A stretch of DNA of 64,000 nt from CBDFKQ01 sp965248855 (lineage in GTDB: Bacteria; Bacteroidota; Bacteroidia; Cytophagales; 172606-1), in NCBI GenBank assembly GCA_965248855.1, contig CBDFKQ010000011.1, forward strand, positions 486,236 to 550,235, written 5' to 3'. The position numbers were made by a program, and so were the translations under genes. The notes beneath the pieces are model-generated. The model was not told the origin of the DNA. It saw only the letters and a program-made list of their open reading frames with translations, and did not search any database. Positions 35,298 to 44,705 of this stretch are shown here, piece after piece. The stretch's first letter is position 1; each line of letters opens with the position of its first letter.

Positions 35298-38200
35298 ATG
35301 AAGTATATAAACCCCACTGCATTAGCCTCTAATTTAAAGATGTTTTCACAGCCCTCTTCAAGTGAGTCATCACGTGTAAGTTGGCAGTTGATTCAAGGTT
35401 TTCTTATAGGAAGTTATCTTGCGGCTTTTAGTGTCGGTTCAACAAGTTTATTTCTGGTAACATTTGTAAGCAAAACCGATATGTCGGCAGCTATTTTGGC
35501 CTCGGGAGTTGTTGGAATAATCATAACCTCCTTGTTTACCTACTTTCAGTCGCGAATTTCTTTTAGTCGTTTAGCCATAGGTACAATATTGATAATAACC
35601 TGCATTACGTTAATATTTTTTATAGGGATACATTATTGGGAATCGCAGCGTAAAAGTCTGATTTTTGCAGCATTTGTTTGCGTAATTCCGTTTAACACAA
35701 TCTTATTATTAATATTTTGGGGAGTATTCGGTATTTTATTCAATTTAAGGGAGTCGAAAAAAATAATAGGCAGGATTGATACAGGCCAGCAAGTCGCGTC
35801 TATACTTTCATTGGTTGGTATTCGTTTTACATTATCTTTAATGGCCAACGACCCTTCAAATTTATTTATTATATGCACACTAAGTATTTCTTTATTGTTA
35901 GTAACCTTATTTATTGTTCGGAGTAAATATGATTTACAATCAAAATCTTCTTCAGTACAGGCTACTTCAGCAAAACCCAATATTAAACAGTTATTTTCTA
36001 AAAAATATATATTATTATTATCTTCATTTGTAATTGTATCTTCTATATGTATAACTTTTATAAACTATCTTTTTAACGTAGTTACTGCTGAACAGTATAA
36101 AGATGCCTCAAGCCTGGCAAATTTCCTGAGTATATTCGGTGCAATTATAGTAGTTTTAGGTTTCTTGATTCAAACACTTGTTACTGATAGAATTATATAT
36201 TCTTATGGTATAAAAATAGCGCTGTTAATAAATCCATTATTAGTAATTCTTTTGTCAATCATTGCATTTTTGACAGGTTCTTTATTAGGATATACTTCCG
36301 AATCAAAAGTTTTTATTTTTTTCAGTCTTGCAATATCTTTGAGCAGATTGATTGCAACCTCCCTAAAAGACGCGCTGGATAGCCCTGCGTTTAAACTTTA
36401 TTTTTTACCTCTTGAGCAAGGTATTAGATTAAGTGCCCAGTTTATTGTTGAAGGTGTTGTAACTGCAACTGCAAGCTTATTAGCCGGTGGGATATTATTA
36501 GCCATTAATTATTGGCCGGTAGTTACATTAATTTATGTTAATTTTCTTTTAATTCCTATAACAGTTCTATGGTTTTATATAGGTTTGAGGATGTATAACG
36601 AATATAGATTTACTTTAGAAGGAACTTTAAAAAAGCTTCAGCAAATCGTGAGAAAGGAAAAAATAGACAAACAAATAAATGTTGAAGAATTAGGGAGCTG
36701 GCAAGATAATAATTTAAGTGCAGTTTATAATGTTCAAGTAATTCAAAAAATTGAACCCGGCCGGTTAAAAAATCAAATGATAAACCAGACACGAAAGAAT
36801 TCTTCTGAAATGAGAGATTATGGTTTAGGAATTAAAAACGAAATACAATACCAGCCATCAAGTTTATCAGATAAGAAAGAAGTATTCTTAAGACGAAACA
36901 ATATTATTGAGGCATCAAAGGTAATTGGTGACAAGGAGTTTATTAACCTTAATTTAACGCGGTTAGAAAGATTTGCCAAATCGAAAATTGCTTCTGAAAG
37001 ATTATACGCCGCTAAAAATTTAAGTAAGACCATAAATGACAATAATGTTGATATATTAATTACACTTTTAAAAGATAAGGATATAGATGTAAAGAAAGCA
37101 GCCATACATACAGCCAGAAAAGTTCAAAAAGATGAAACGTGGTCAATATTGATCAATGAAATGGTTTCAAATGATTTTAGGCAGGAAGCAATTGCTGCTC
37201 TGATTGAAGCAGGGGAGAATATTTTGGATACTTTGGAAATTAATTTTCACAGGGCTAATCAAAGCCGGTTGGTGAGGTTAATGATTATTCAAATTTATGG
37301 TAGGATTGGTTCGCTAAAGGCAATCGATTTGTTATGGAAGAAAATAGAATATCCCGATAAAAATATAGTTGAACAGGTTTTATACGCATTATTTTATTGT
37401 AATTTCACTGCTAAAGACGAAAAAGCGAGAATAATCATTCAAATGATAGAAACTGAGATAGGTTATGCCTCCTGGAATCAGGCTGCTTTAACTGAAATAT
37501 CAGATGCCCCATTTAATTCTCAATTAATTCAGGCACTTAAAGAAGAACTAAAATATAATTTTGATACTCTTTTTCAACTTCTTTCTTTAGTTTACGATGT
37601 AAACTCAGTAGCATTGGTAAGAGAAAATGTAGATAGTGAAATAAGTGAAAATAAGGTTTACGCAATAGAATTATTGGATATTTTTATTTCTAAGAGTTTA
37701 AAACCCATTTTATTCCCACTTTTAGATGATCTTTCAGTATCTGAAAGGATGAATCAATTACAAAGTTATTATCCGAGAAAAAAATTAGATTCAATTGAAG
37801 TGCTTGAACATATTATCAATAGTGATTTTAATCATTTAAACAGATGGACAAAGGCATGTGCCATATATTCATTGGCACTGACTTCCAACGCCCCTATTAA
37901 TAACACGCTCTTGGCACATTTATTTAACCCTGAAGAGTTACTGAGGGAAACAGCTGCCTTTGCTGTGCGTAGGAAAGACAAGGCAATGTATTATCAGATT
38001 AGCGAAAGGGTAAATGAAAAATTAAAAAGAGATTTGGAGAAAGTTTTTGAACCTATTAATATCAGGAAAAAAATAGATGATGAAAAGGAATCACAAATTC
38101 TTTTAATAATTGAAAAAATTTTTTTCCTTAAAGAAGTTATAGGTTTTATCGACATCCCGGGTTTAATTTTAACAGAGTTGGTTACACACCTTAAGTATTA

Positions 38201-38522
38201 CAGTATTAAGAATGCCGAGACCATTATTGCAGATTCATTAAATTTCAGTAATTCGTTATGCATTGTTATACATGGTGAATTAATGCTTTTAGATAAAAAT
38301 GAGGCTGTATACCTTGTTAAAGAAAAAGAAATGTTTGGGGATATTTTAAATCAGGTAAAAGATGTTAAAATTGAATACTTAACTGCAACCGGTAACACTC
38401 AATTGTATTTTATTAACAAGAAACATATTTTTGAAATGATGGCAAGACATCCGCATTTTGCAAAGGAGATGTCAAAAATTATTAAGAACCGAACTTTATC
38501 TTATTATATTTATGAAAATTAA
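35298..38522 (+). CDS. Npt1/Npt2-like transporter fold with HEAT repeats and cNMP-binding-like domain
   Basis: The 1074-residue protein combines three parts. Residues about 25-435 form a twelve-helix MFS-type module resembling nucleotide (ATP/ADP) translocases of the Npt family (SVGSTSLFLVTFV, LIFWGVFGILFNLRESKKIIGRIDTGQQVASIL, LKDALDSPAFKLYFLPLEQGIR). Residues about 550-900 are helical HEAT-like repeats (AAKNLSKTINDNNVDILITLLKDKDIDVKKAAIHTARKV). Residues about 930-1070 look like a cyclic-nucleotide-binding fold (SLCIVIHGELMLLDKNEAVYLVKEKEMFGDILNQ). Similar fusions occur in Bacteroidota with unknown function. Whether nucleotides are transported is not shown; a sensory role is equally possible. 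It precedes the nSTAND gene by 134 bases in the same direction. Confidence 0.8.
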   Translation: MKYINPTALASNLKMFSQPSSSESSRVSWQLIQGFLIGSYLAAFSVGSTSLFLVTFVSKTDMSAAILASGVVGIIITSLFTYFQSRISFSRLAIGTILIITCITLIFFIGIHYWESQRKSLIFAAFVCVIPFNTILLLIFWGVFGILFNLRESKKIIGRIDTGQQVASILSLVGIRFTLSLMANDPSNLFIICTLSISLLLVTLFIVRSKYDLQSKSSSVQATSAKPNIKQLFSKKYILLLSSFVIVSSICITFINYLFNVVTAEQYKDASSLANFLSIFGAIIVVLGFLIQTLVTDRIIYSYGIKIALLINPLLVILLSIIAFLTGSLLGYTSESKVFIFFSLAISLSRLIATSLKDALDSPAFKLYFLPLEQGIRLSAQFIVEGVVTATASLLAGGILLAINYWPVVTLIYVNFLLIPITVLWFYIGLRMYNEYRFTLEGTLKKLQQIVRKEKIDKQINVEELGSWQDNNLSAVYNVQVIQKIEPGRLKNQMINQTRKNSSEMRDYGLGIKNEIQYQPSSLSDKKEVFLRRNNIIEASKVIGDKEFINLNLTRLERFAKSKIASERLYAAKNLSKTINDNNVDILITLLKDKDIDVKKAAIHTARKVQKDETWSILINEMVSNDFRQEAIAALIEAGENILDTLEINFHRANQSRLVRLMIIQIYGRIGSLKAIDLLWKKIEYPDKNIVEQVLYALFYCNFTAKDEKARIIIQMIETEIGYASWNQAALTEISDAPFNSQLIQALKEELKYNFDTLFQLLSLVYDVNSVALVRENVDSEISENKVYAIELLDIFISKSLKPILFPLLDDLSVSERMNQLQSYYPRKKLDSIEVLEHIINSDFNHLNRWTKACAIYSLALTSNAPINNTLLAHLFNPEELLRETAAFAVRRKDKAMYYQISERVNEKLKRDLEKVFEPINIRKKIDDEKESQILLIIEKIFFLKEVIGFIDIPGLILTELVTHLKYYSIKNAETIIADSLNFSNSLCIVIHGELMLLDKNEAVYLVKEKEMFGDILNQVKDVKIEYLTATGNTQLYFINKKHIFEMMARHPHFAKEMSKIIKNRTLSYYIYEN

Positions 38523-38656
38523 ATATTAATATTAAAATATAAACTTTATTTTTTTTGCGTTAGTCACTTATTTTTTATTTTTTTACAAATTAAATGCAAT
38601 AATACCCACATAATGTTACAACTTCAATTTCCTGAAGTAGGTAAATAAATTTAAAT

Positions 38657-41600
38657 ATGAATAAAACGGTGCAAGATGTAGGCGAACCTACACTTAAGAA
38701 GAAAAAAAGCAAACGTTTTTTTAACCCGTTTCCGGGCCTGCGCCCGTTTGGTATTGATGAAAGCCATTTATTTTTTGGCAGGGAAGGTCAAAGTGATGAT
38801 GTATTAGTTAAAATTGCAACACATAAGTTTGTTGGAATTATCGGTCCATCAGGCAGTGGTAAATCATCCTTCATTTATTGTGGTATTATTCCTAAATTGT
38901 ATGGGGGTTTTCTGGCTGAAAAAGTTTCTGAATGGAAAGTAATAGTAAGTCGCGTGGGTGTAGACCCATTAGATAATTTAACCTCTGCATTATTAAAAAT
39001 AGACGACAATTATAATCAGTCATCAGAAGAAGAAAAAAGAATACAAAAAATTATTACCTCTACACTTTTACAGACTCAAAGTAACGGTTTAGTTGAAAGA
39101 ATCGCGCAATATTCCTCACATCCCAAGGATACAAATTATTTTATAGTAATAGATCAATTTGAAGAATTATTCAGGTATAAACAAATTGATCCGGCAGGTG
39201 GTACCAATGATAAAGCATTGGCATTTGTTAATTTATTAACTGAAGCAGTAGCTGATAAGAAAGATAATATTTTTATAGCCCTGGCTATGCGCTCTGATTT
39301 TATTGGCGATTGTGCTCAATATCCGGAGCTTACAAGGCTTATTAATTTAAGTAATTACCTTATCCCTCAAATGACCCGCGATCAAAAGCGGATGGCAATT
39401 TTAGGGCCGGTTGCAGTGGGTGGTGCTGAGATGTCTCCAAAGCTTGTACAAAAATTATTGAATGAATTGGGTGACAATCAGGATCAATTGCCTGTTTTAG
39501 CTCATTCCTTAATGCGAACATGGGACAATTGGGAAGAAAATAAAGATTTTTCAGACGAACCTATTGATATTAAGAATTATGAGGCCATTGGCAAAATGGA
39601 GGAAGCCCTTTCATTACATGCCGATGAAGCTTATAACGAACTAAATGAGAATCAAAAAAAGATTTGCGAAACACTTTTTAAATCTTTAATAGGTAGGGGA
39701 AGTAATAATGCAGATATAAGAAGGCCAACCCGATTGGATGAAATATCTTTAATTGCCGAAGCAGGCACCGAAGAAGTAAAAGCAGTAATTGAAAAGTTCA
39801 GAAGCCATGGTAGAGCCTTGTTAACTCCACCATTTCCAACAAAATTGGATGAAAATTCGGTAATTGATTTTTCTCACGAAAGTATTATGCGTATTTGGGT
39901 ACGTTTGAAAAATTGGGTAGAGGAAGAAAACGAATCAATTCAAATGTATTTACGTTTGGCGCAAGCTGCCGAAATGTATCAAGTTGGCAAGGCAGGATTG
40001 TGGAGGCCGCCGGATTTGCAACTTGCTACTAATTGGCGTGAAAAAGAAAAACCAACTTTAGTTTGGGCTCAGCGTTACCATCCGGCTTTTGAAAGAACAA
40101 TTGCGTTTTTAGAACATAGTACTGATAAGTTTGAAACGGAGCAGTTAAGTAAGGAAATGCAGGCTAAAAGAGCTTTGAAACGCTCTCAATTAACAGCTGT
40201 TATACTTGGTGCTGCAATGATCATATCTCTGCTTTTTCTTATTTATGCAATTTTTCAACAAATTAATGCTGAAGTGCAAGCTAACCTTGCGAATGAAAAT
40301 GCAAAAAAAGAAAGAGAACAACGTACAATTGCGCAACAAAATGAGAAAAAAGCTATTAAGAATGAAATATATGCCCAAGCACAAAGAAGATTAGCAATCC
40401 AAAACGCTGAATTAGCTCGAATTCAAACAGAAGAAGCTAAAAAACAAACAAGTATAGCAGTAACTCAAAAATTAATTGCCGAGAGAGAAAAAAATGAAGC
40501 TGATATTCAACGAAATAATGCCAAGACCCAAGAGGGAATTGCAAAAGAAAGTTTAAAAGAAGTAACAAAACAAAAGGGTATTGCAGAAGAAAGAAGATTA
40601 GAGGCAGATAGATTAAGGATGCTTTCAATTGCAAGATCCATGGCTGTTAAATCTATTCGTATAAATGATGATACGACGAAGAAAACTTTAGTTGCCCAAC
40701 AAGCCTATAATTTCAATAATCAATATGGAGGAAATCCAAATGATCCGGATATTTATGATGGCTTATACTATGCCACTAAAAGCCTAAGCGGCAAAGATGA
40801 TTATAATGCCTTAGTTGGCCATGATGATGCAGTAATTGCAGTAGTTCCTACACATGGTGGTAAAAATATTTTTTCAGCCGGTCATGATGGGAAAATTTTA
40901 AAATGGGATATGAAAAATTTTCAAAATCCTGTTTTATTAACCAAAAATAGTTTCATTAACAGAGGTTTATCAATAAGTAATGATAATAAATACCTCGCAG
41001 TGGTTGGTGAAACCCCAAGCATACAACTTTTTGATCTTAACGGATCCGGCTTAAGGCCTAAGATTATAAAAGTACCCACAAAAGAGGTATGGTTTGTAGG
41101 ATTTACCTCAGATTCTAAAGAAATGGTTTATGGCGATTCAACAAGTATACAAATATGGGATTTTAATAAGAGTAGAGAATTAGCAAAGTTTACAAGTAAA
41201 AATCTTTGTATGGCCATAAACCCTAAAAAGAATCAAATTATTGTTGGTAACAAACAAGGTCAGTTGATACTTATAGATTTGGTAACAGGGGAACAAACTA
41301 TTTTTTATGAAAAGAAAAATACTCCAATTTACTCAGTAACATTTAATAATAACGGTAAATATTTGGCTTTTGGTGATTATAGCGGTGTTGTAAGGGTTTA
41401 TGATATGGAAAAGAAAAAATCTATAGCAATTTTAACCGGCCACACTGCCCTTGTTGATAATATTCGATTTAACAATGACGATTCTCAAATGGCGACTTCA
41501 AGCTTTGATAAAAGAGTATTTATTTGGAATACTGCGAGATATTATGATCAACCAATTGCTTTAGTTGATCATAAAGATTGGATGTTTTCTGTTGGATTCT

Positions 41601-41794
41601 CACCGGATGGAAAAAATCTCTTAACAGGTGGAAGATTATCTGAGTTTAGAATTTGGCCAACACAAGTTAAGTACATGGCTGACCTGCTTTGCAACAAAAA
41701 TAAAAGAAATCTTAAAAAACAAGAATGGGAACAATTTGTTGGAAGTGATATTTTATATCAAAAAACATGTGCTCATTTGCCTGAAGAAAAATAA
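38657..41794 (+). CDS. nSTAND1 NTPase with membrane helix, coiled coil and C-terminal WD40 propeller
   Basis: The 1045-residue STAND-type ATPase has the NPFPGLRPFGIDESHLFFGRE entry motif (about 22-43), the P-loop GPSGSGKSS (63-71, Lys 69), Walker B YFIVIDQFEELF (Asp 166), and winged-helix/ARM-like regions with FSHESIMRIW. One membrane helix follows (about 513-535, LTAVILGAAMIISLLFLIYAIF) preceded by KRALKRSQ, so the N-terminus should be cytoplasmic. Beyond it are about 135 residues of Gln/Ala/Lys/Glu coiled coil and a WD40 propeller (about 719-1015; LVGHDDAVIAV, LTGHTALVDNIRFN, VDHKDWMFSVGFSPDG). This topology puts the propeller in the periplasm. It is the first of four genes spaced by 30, 16 and 33 bases. 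No effector domain is fused. Output unknown. Confidence 0.88.
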   Translation: MNKTVQDVGEPTLKKKKSKRFFNPFPGLRPFGIDESHLFFGREGQSDDVLVKIATHKFVGIIGPSGSGKSSFIYCGIIPKLYGGFLAEKVSEWKVIVSRVGVDPLDNLTSALLKIDDNYNQSSEEEKRIQKIITSTLLQTQSNGLVERIAQYSSHPKDTNYFIVIDQFEELFRYKQIDPAGGTNDKALAFVNLLTEAVADKKDNIFIALAMRSDFIGDCAQYPELTRLINLSNYLIPQMTRDQKRMAILGPVAVGGAEMSPKLVQKLLNELGDNQDQLPVLAHSLMRTWDNWEENKDFSDEPIDIKNYEAIGKMEEALSLHADEAYNELNENQKKICETLFKSLIGRGSNNADIRRPTRLDEISLIAEAGTEEVKAVIEKFRSHGRALLTPPFPTKLDENSVIDFSHESIMRIWVRLKNWVEEENESIQMYLRLAQAAEMYQVGKAGLWRPPDLQLATNWREKEKPTLVWAQRYHPAFERTIAFLEHSTDKFETEQLSKEMQAKRALKRSQLTAVILGAAMIISLLFLIYAIFQQINAEVQANLANENAKKEREQRTIAQQNEKKAIKNEIYAQAQRRLAIQNAELARIQTEEAKKQTSIAVTQKLIAEREKNEADIQRNNAKTQEGIAKESLKEVTKQKGIAEERRLEADRLRMLSIARSMAVKSIRINDDTTKKTLVAQQAYNFNNQYGGNPNDPDIYDGLYYATKSLSGKDDYNALVGHDDAVIAVVPTHGGKNIFSAGHDGKILKWDMKNFQNPVLLTKNSFINRGLSISNDNKYLAVVGETPSIQLFDLNGSGLRPKIIKVPTKEVWFVGFTSDSKEMVYGDSTSIQIWDFNKSRELAKFTSKNLCMAINPKKNQIIVGNKQGQLILIDLVTGEQTIFYEKKNTPIYSVTFNNNGKYLAFGDYSGVVRVYDMEKKKSIAILTGHTALVDNIRFNNDDSQMATSSFDKRVFIWNTARYYDQPIALVDHKDWMFSVGFSPDGKNLLTGGRLSEFRIWPTQVKYMADLLCNKNKRNLKKQEWEQFVGSDILYQKTCAHLPEEK

Positions 41795-41824
41795 TTATCT
41801 TAAGGTATCTTTCTAACAAATATT

Positions 41825-42901
41825 ATGTCTATTTCTATTAAAAAATATTATTTTCTATTCCCGGTATTCTTGTTTCTTTTTACAATTTGTCATATTGAGA
41901 ATACAAAAGCTCAAAATTGCACTCAAACTTTAAGAAACGCACAACGTGCTTATGATGAAGGCAGGATTGCTGAAATTCCAAATATTTTAAACGTTTGTTT
42001 ACAAAAAGGTTTTAGCAGAGATGAAAAAATAAAAGCATATAGGTTACTTACTCTTTCATACTTATATCAATATGAAGGAATAAGTGCCGAGAAAACAATG
42101 TTGGAATTTTTAAAAGTTGTACCTGATTATAAATTAACTGCTGAAGACCCGGCACCATTTGCTAAACTGTATAAACAATTTAGGACATGGCCTATTTTTT
42201 TAGTTGGTTTTAAGCTTGGGGCAAATTTTGCACAACCTCAGGCGATGAAAGGTTTTACTGCGTTTGAAAATAATTTTTCTAAATATTCATCTGCCTTGGG
42301 TTTTACCTTTGCTATTAATGGCGAAATATTTATTAATAATAAAATGTCGTTAAATACAGGACTGAATTTTATTATAAATCGTAGTAAATATTCACTTTCA
42401 GGTTTAGATTCCAGTTTCAATAAATCTTATGGAACAGAAAATGAAATTTTTATTGCCATACCTTTAGCTCTTTCTTACAATTTTTATAATAAAGGGGATT
42501 TCTCTTTTTTTGCAAAAGCCGGTGTAGCTACGAATTATCTTTTAGGAGCCTCCATTAAAATTATTCCGGTTAATAATATAAAGGATGTCAATAATCAACC
42601 TATTACTTTTACACCTCCTCAAGGAATTATTAATGTTAATACTCAGAGACATAAATTAAATTTTTCTGTTATAACAGGCGCAGGCGTTAAATATAAATTA
42701 GGAAGGAACCTACTTATATTTGACGCAAGCTATTGGGTGGGTATAAGTGATATTAGTAAAGACCCTTGGGATGGCGAGCATAATGGAGCGAATGTAATAA
42801 AATTTGGTTATGTTAGCGATAGTTTTAGAATGAATAATATGATGTTTACGTTAGGATTTTTTGTTCCTATTTATAAGCCCAAATTATTGAAAAAAAATTG
42901 A
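41825..42901 (+). CDS. Outer-membrane beta-barrel protein with N-terminal TPR-like domain
   Basis: The 358-residue protein has a signal peptide (ending ENTKAQ). A helical TPR-like section follows (about 31-125: LRNAQRAYDEGRIAEIPNILNVCLQKG, YRLLTLSYLYQYEGISAEKTMLEFLKVVPDY), then an FRTWPIFLVGFKLG junction and a PorT-like barrel of amphipathic strands (SLNTGLNFIINRSKYSLSG, IAIPLALSYNFYNKGDFSFFAKAGVATNYLLG, MNNMMFTLGFFVPIY). The N-terminal domain is expected to face the periplasm, where it could meet the WD40 propeller of the gene 30 bases upstream. That contact is inference from gene order. Function unknown. Confidence 0.8.
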   Translation: MSISIKKYYFLFPVFLFLFTICHIENTKAQNCTQTLRNAQRAYDEGRIAEIPNILNVCLQKGFSRDEKIKAYRLLTLSYLYQYEGISAEKTMLEFLKVVPDYKLTAEDPAPFAKLYKQFRTWPIFLVGFKLGANFAQPQAMKGFTAFENNFSKYSSALGFTFAINGEIFINNKMSLNTGLNFIINRSKYSLSGLDSSFNKSYGTENEIFIAIPLALSYNFYNKGDFSFFAKAGVATNYLLGASIKIIPVNNIKDVNNQPITFTPPQGIINVNTQRHKLNFSVITGAGVKYKLGRNLLIFDASYWVGISDISKDPWDGEHNGANVIKFGYVSDSFRMNNMMFTLGFFVPIYKPKLLKKN

Positions 42902-42917
42902 TTTTTTTGAAACATAT

Positions 42918-44144
42918 ATGATTAATAGAATTTTTATTTTTTTTATTTTTTTTGTCCTTGGTTGTAGTAAAGATACACATAAAATGGGTCAGTCTAATGC
43001 CTTTATAAAATTTTATGGGGGCTTTATTGAGAGTCCAGCTTCACATTTGGCATTAAATAAAAATGGTGGTTATGGTATTGTAGGTACGTATGGTACGGTA
43101 AAAAATAAAAATCAAATTTATGTTATCAATACTGATGAAAAGGGAATTACTCAATGGCAAAAAATAATTGGTGGAAAAGGAAATGATGCCGGAAAAGATT
43201 TAAAAATAGATAATGATGGAAATTTTATTGTTTTCGCAGACTCCTCTTATAGTTCTAATTCTATAATTGATTCAACTATTTTTTATCTTGTAAAAATATC
43301 CCCACAAGGAAATGTTTTATGGAGTAAGGCATATGGTTCTAATACTAGGATACAACAATCACAATCTTTATTAATAGTTTCTGATGGATATATAATGATG
43401 GGAAATTCTTTAGTTGGATCGAATCAGGAAATCCTTTTAATAAAAACCGACTTTGATGGGAAGTTTCTCTGGCAAAAACCCTATGATGTAAAATCACTAC
43501 CGGATGTAATTACATCAATTCAACCCACATTTGACAATAATTTTATTTGGAGTGGTGGAGAAAATAGATATAGAGGACCTGGGCCAACCCCGACAAATTT
43601 TCATTCTAACGCTAGAGTTACAAATATAACCCAAGCAGGAGATATACTTTTTGATAGGACATACTTATCTATAACAACTCAATCTTATGGTGATAATATA
43701 GCAAATGAAATAAAAACAATTAACGGGGGATACATTATTATTGGTACGGCATCAGTAAGTTCCGGTGCTCCAACTGAAAATAAGGATATATTTGTTTTAA
43801 GTATTTTTAATGATGGTTCTGTAAATTGGAGTAAAACATATGGTTCCTCAACTAGCAATGATTATGGTCAATCAATAGCTCTAGCTAATGATGGTGGATT
43901 CTATATATGCGGAAAAACTAATACTACAAATAATAAATATGATGTATATTTAAATAAAATAGATGGTAATGGTAATTCCTTATGGAATTTACCTAAAACT
44001 TTTGGAGGTATAAATGATGATTACGGACAAAGTGTTTTGCAGGCTCAAGATGGTGGGGTTGTGATATTGGCAACAATTAATTATTCTAATATTCCTGTAT
44101 TATCATTAATTAAGACTAATAGTATGGGGGAACTTAAAAAATAA
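42918..44144 (+). CDS. Lipoprotein with propeller-like NxGxxxWxKxxGG repeats
   Basis: The 408-residue protein has an SPII signal (FFVLGCSKD, Cys near 16). The mature part repeats a unit of about 50-60 residues: a strand ending in a DGG or NGG turn, then a VYVINTDEKGITQWQKIIGGKGND-type segment. Related units include YLVKISPQGNVLWSKAYGS, LLIKTDFDGKFLWQKPY, FVLSIFNDGSVNWSKTYGSSTSND and YLNKIDGNGNSLWNLPKTFGGINDD. These are typical of uncharacterised Bacteroidota beta-propeller lipoproteins, often described as delta-60-like. It sits 16 bases after the barrel gene and 33 before the adhesin, so it is probably part of the same operon. A surface-exposed scaffold is likely; no enzyme motif is seen. Confidence 0.78.
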   Translation: MINRIFIFFIFFVLGCSKDTHKMGQSNAFIKFYGGFIESPASHLALNKNGGYGIVGTYGTVKNKNQIYVINTDEKGITQWQKIIGGKGNDAGKDLKIDNDGNFIVFADSSYSSNSIIDSTIFYLVKISPQGNVLWSKAYGSNTRIQQSQSLLIVSDGYIMMGNSLVGSNQEILLIKTDFDGKFLWQKPYDVKSLPDVITSIQPTFDNNFIWSGGENRYRGPGPTPTNFHSNARVTNITQAGDILFDRTYLSITTQSYGDNIANEIKTINGGYIIIGTASVSSGAPTENKDIFVLSIFNDGSVNWSKTYGSSTSNDYGQSIALANDGGFYICGKTNTTNNKYDVYLNKIDGNGNSLWNLPKTFGGINDDYGQSVLQAQDGGVVILATINYSNIPVLSLIKTNSMGELKK

Positions 44145-44177
44145 AATATTACTGATAGTTTTTTACGTGAAAAATAG

Positions 44178-44705
44178 ATGTTATTAAAAAAAAAAATTAA
44201 TTTTTATTCAATTTTACTTGTAATATTAGGAATATTATTTCCATCAAAGTTGCTATTGTCTCAAACTACAATAACACCTGCATCCGGTGCATGCCTTAAT
44301 AATTCTTCTTATACAACATTACCTAACATCGTAATATCTGAAACATTACCAACTGATTTTGCAGATGGATTAGGGCAGACTTATATTCTTACAGCTCCGG
44401 CAAATTTTAGTTTTAATAATCTTATAATACCTTCTGTGACCTCAACAGGAGGTGGCTCAATACTTATTACTTCAATACTCATAACCCCTACTGATTTAAT
44501 TTTTTCTTATAATTTAACAGGGACTGCTACATTACCAACTGATAAATTTATTATTAGTGGAATACAAATTAAACCTACTTCACCATCTTCTATAGGTAAT
44601 ATATTAAGAACAGGTGGAACTGCCGTTCAAGTCGGAAATTATCCGGTAAATACGTTAAATCATGGCACTGTTAGTAGCAAGCCAACCCCCCCCGGTTATA
44701 AATAG
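44178..44705 (+). CDS. N-terminal part of giant secreted adhesin (frame broken at C8 tract)
   Basis: Encodes the signal peptide (FYSILLVILGILFPSKLLLSQ) and a first beta-sandwich-like region (residues about 25-165) of the repeat protein that continues in the next frame. The frame ends prematurely after a run of eight cytosines (44686-44693). With seven cytosines it would read SKPTPPVINSNIASNS straight into the downstream open frame. It is therefore the 5' end of one gene spanning 44178-51375. The break is either phase variation or a sequence error. It is the last gene of the nSTAND-barrel-lipoprotein series. Confidence 0.82.
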   Translation: MLLKKKINFYSILLVILGILFPSKLLLSQTTITPASGACLNNSSYTTLPNIVISETLPTDFADGLGQTYILTAPANFSFNNLIIPSVTSTGGGSILITSILITPTDLIFSYNLTGTATLPTDKFIISGIQIKPTSPSSIGNILRTGGTAVQVGNYPVNTLNHGTVSSKPTPPGYK

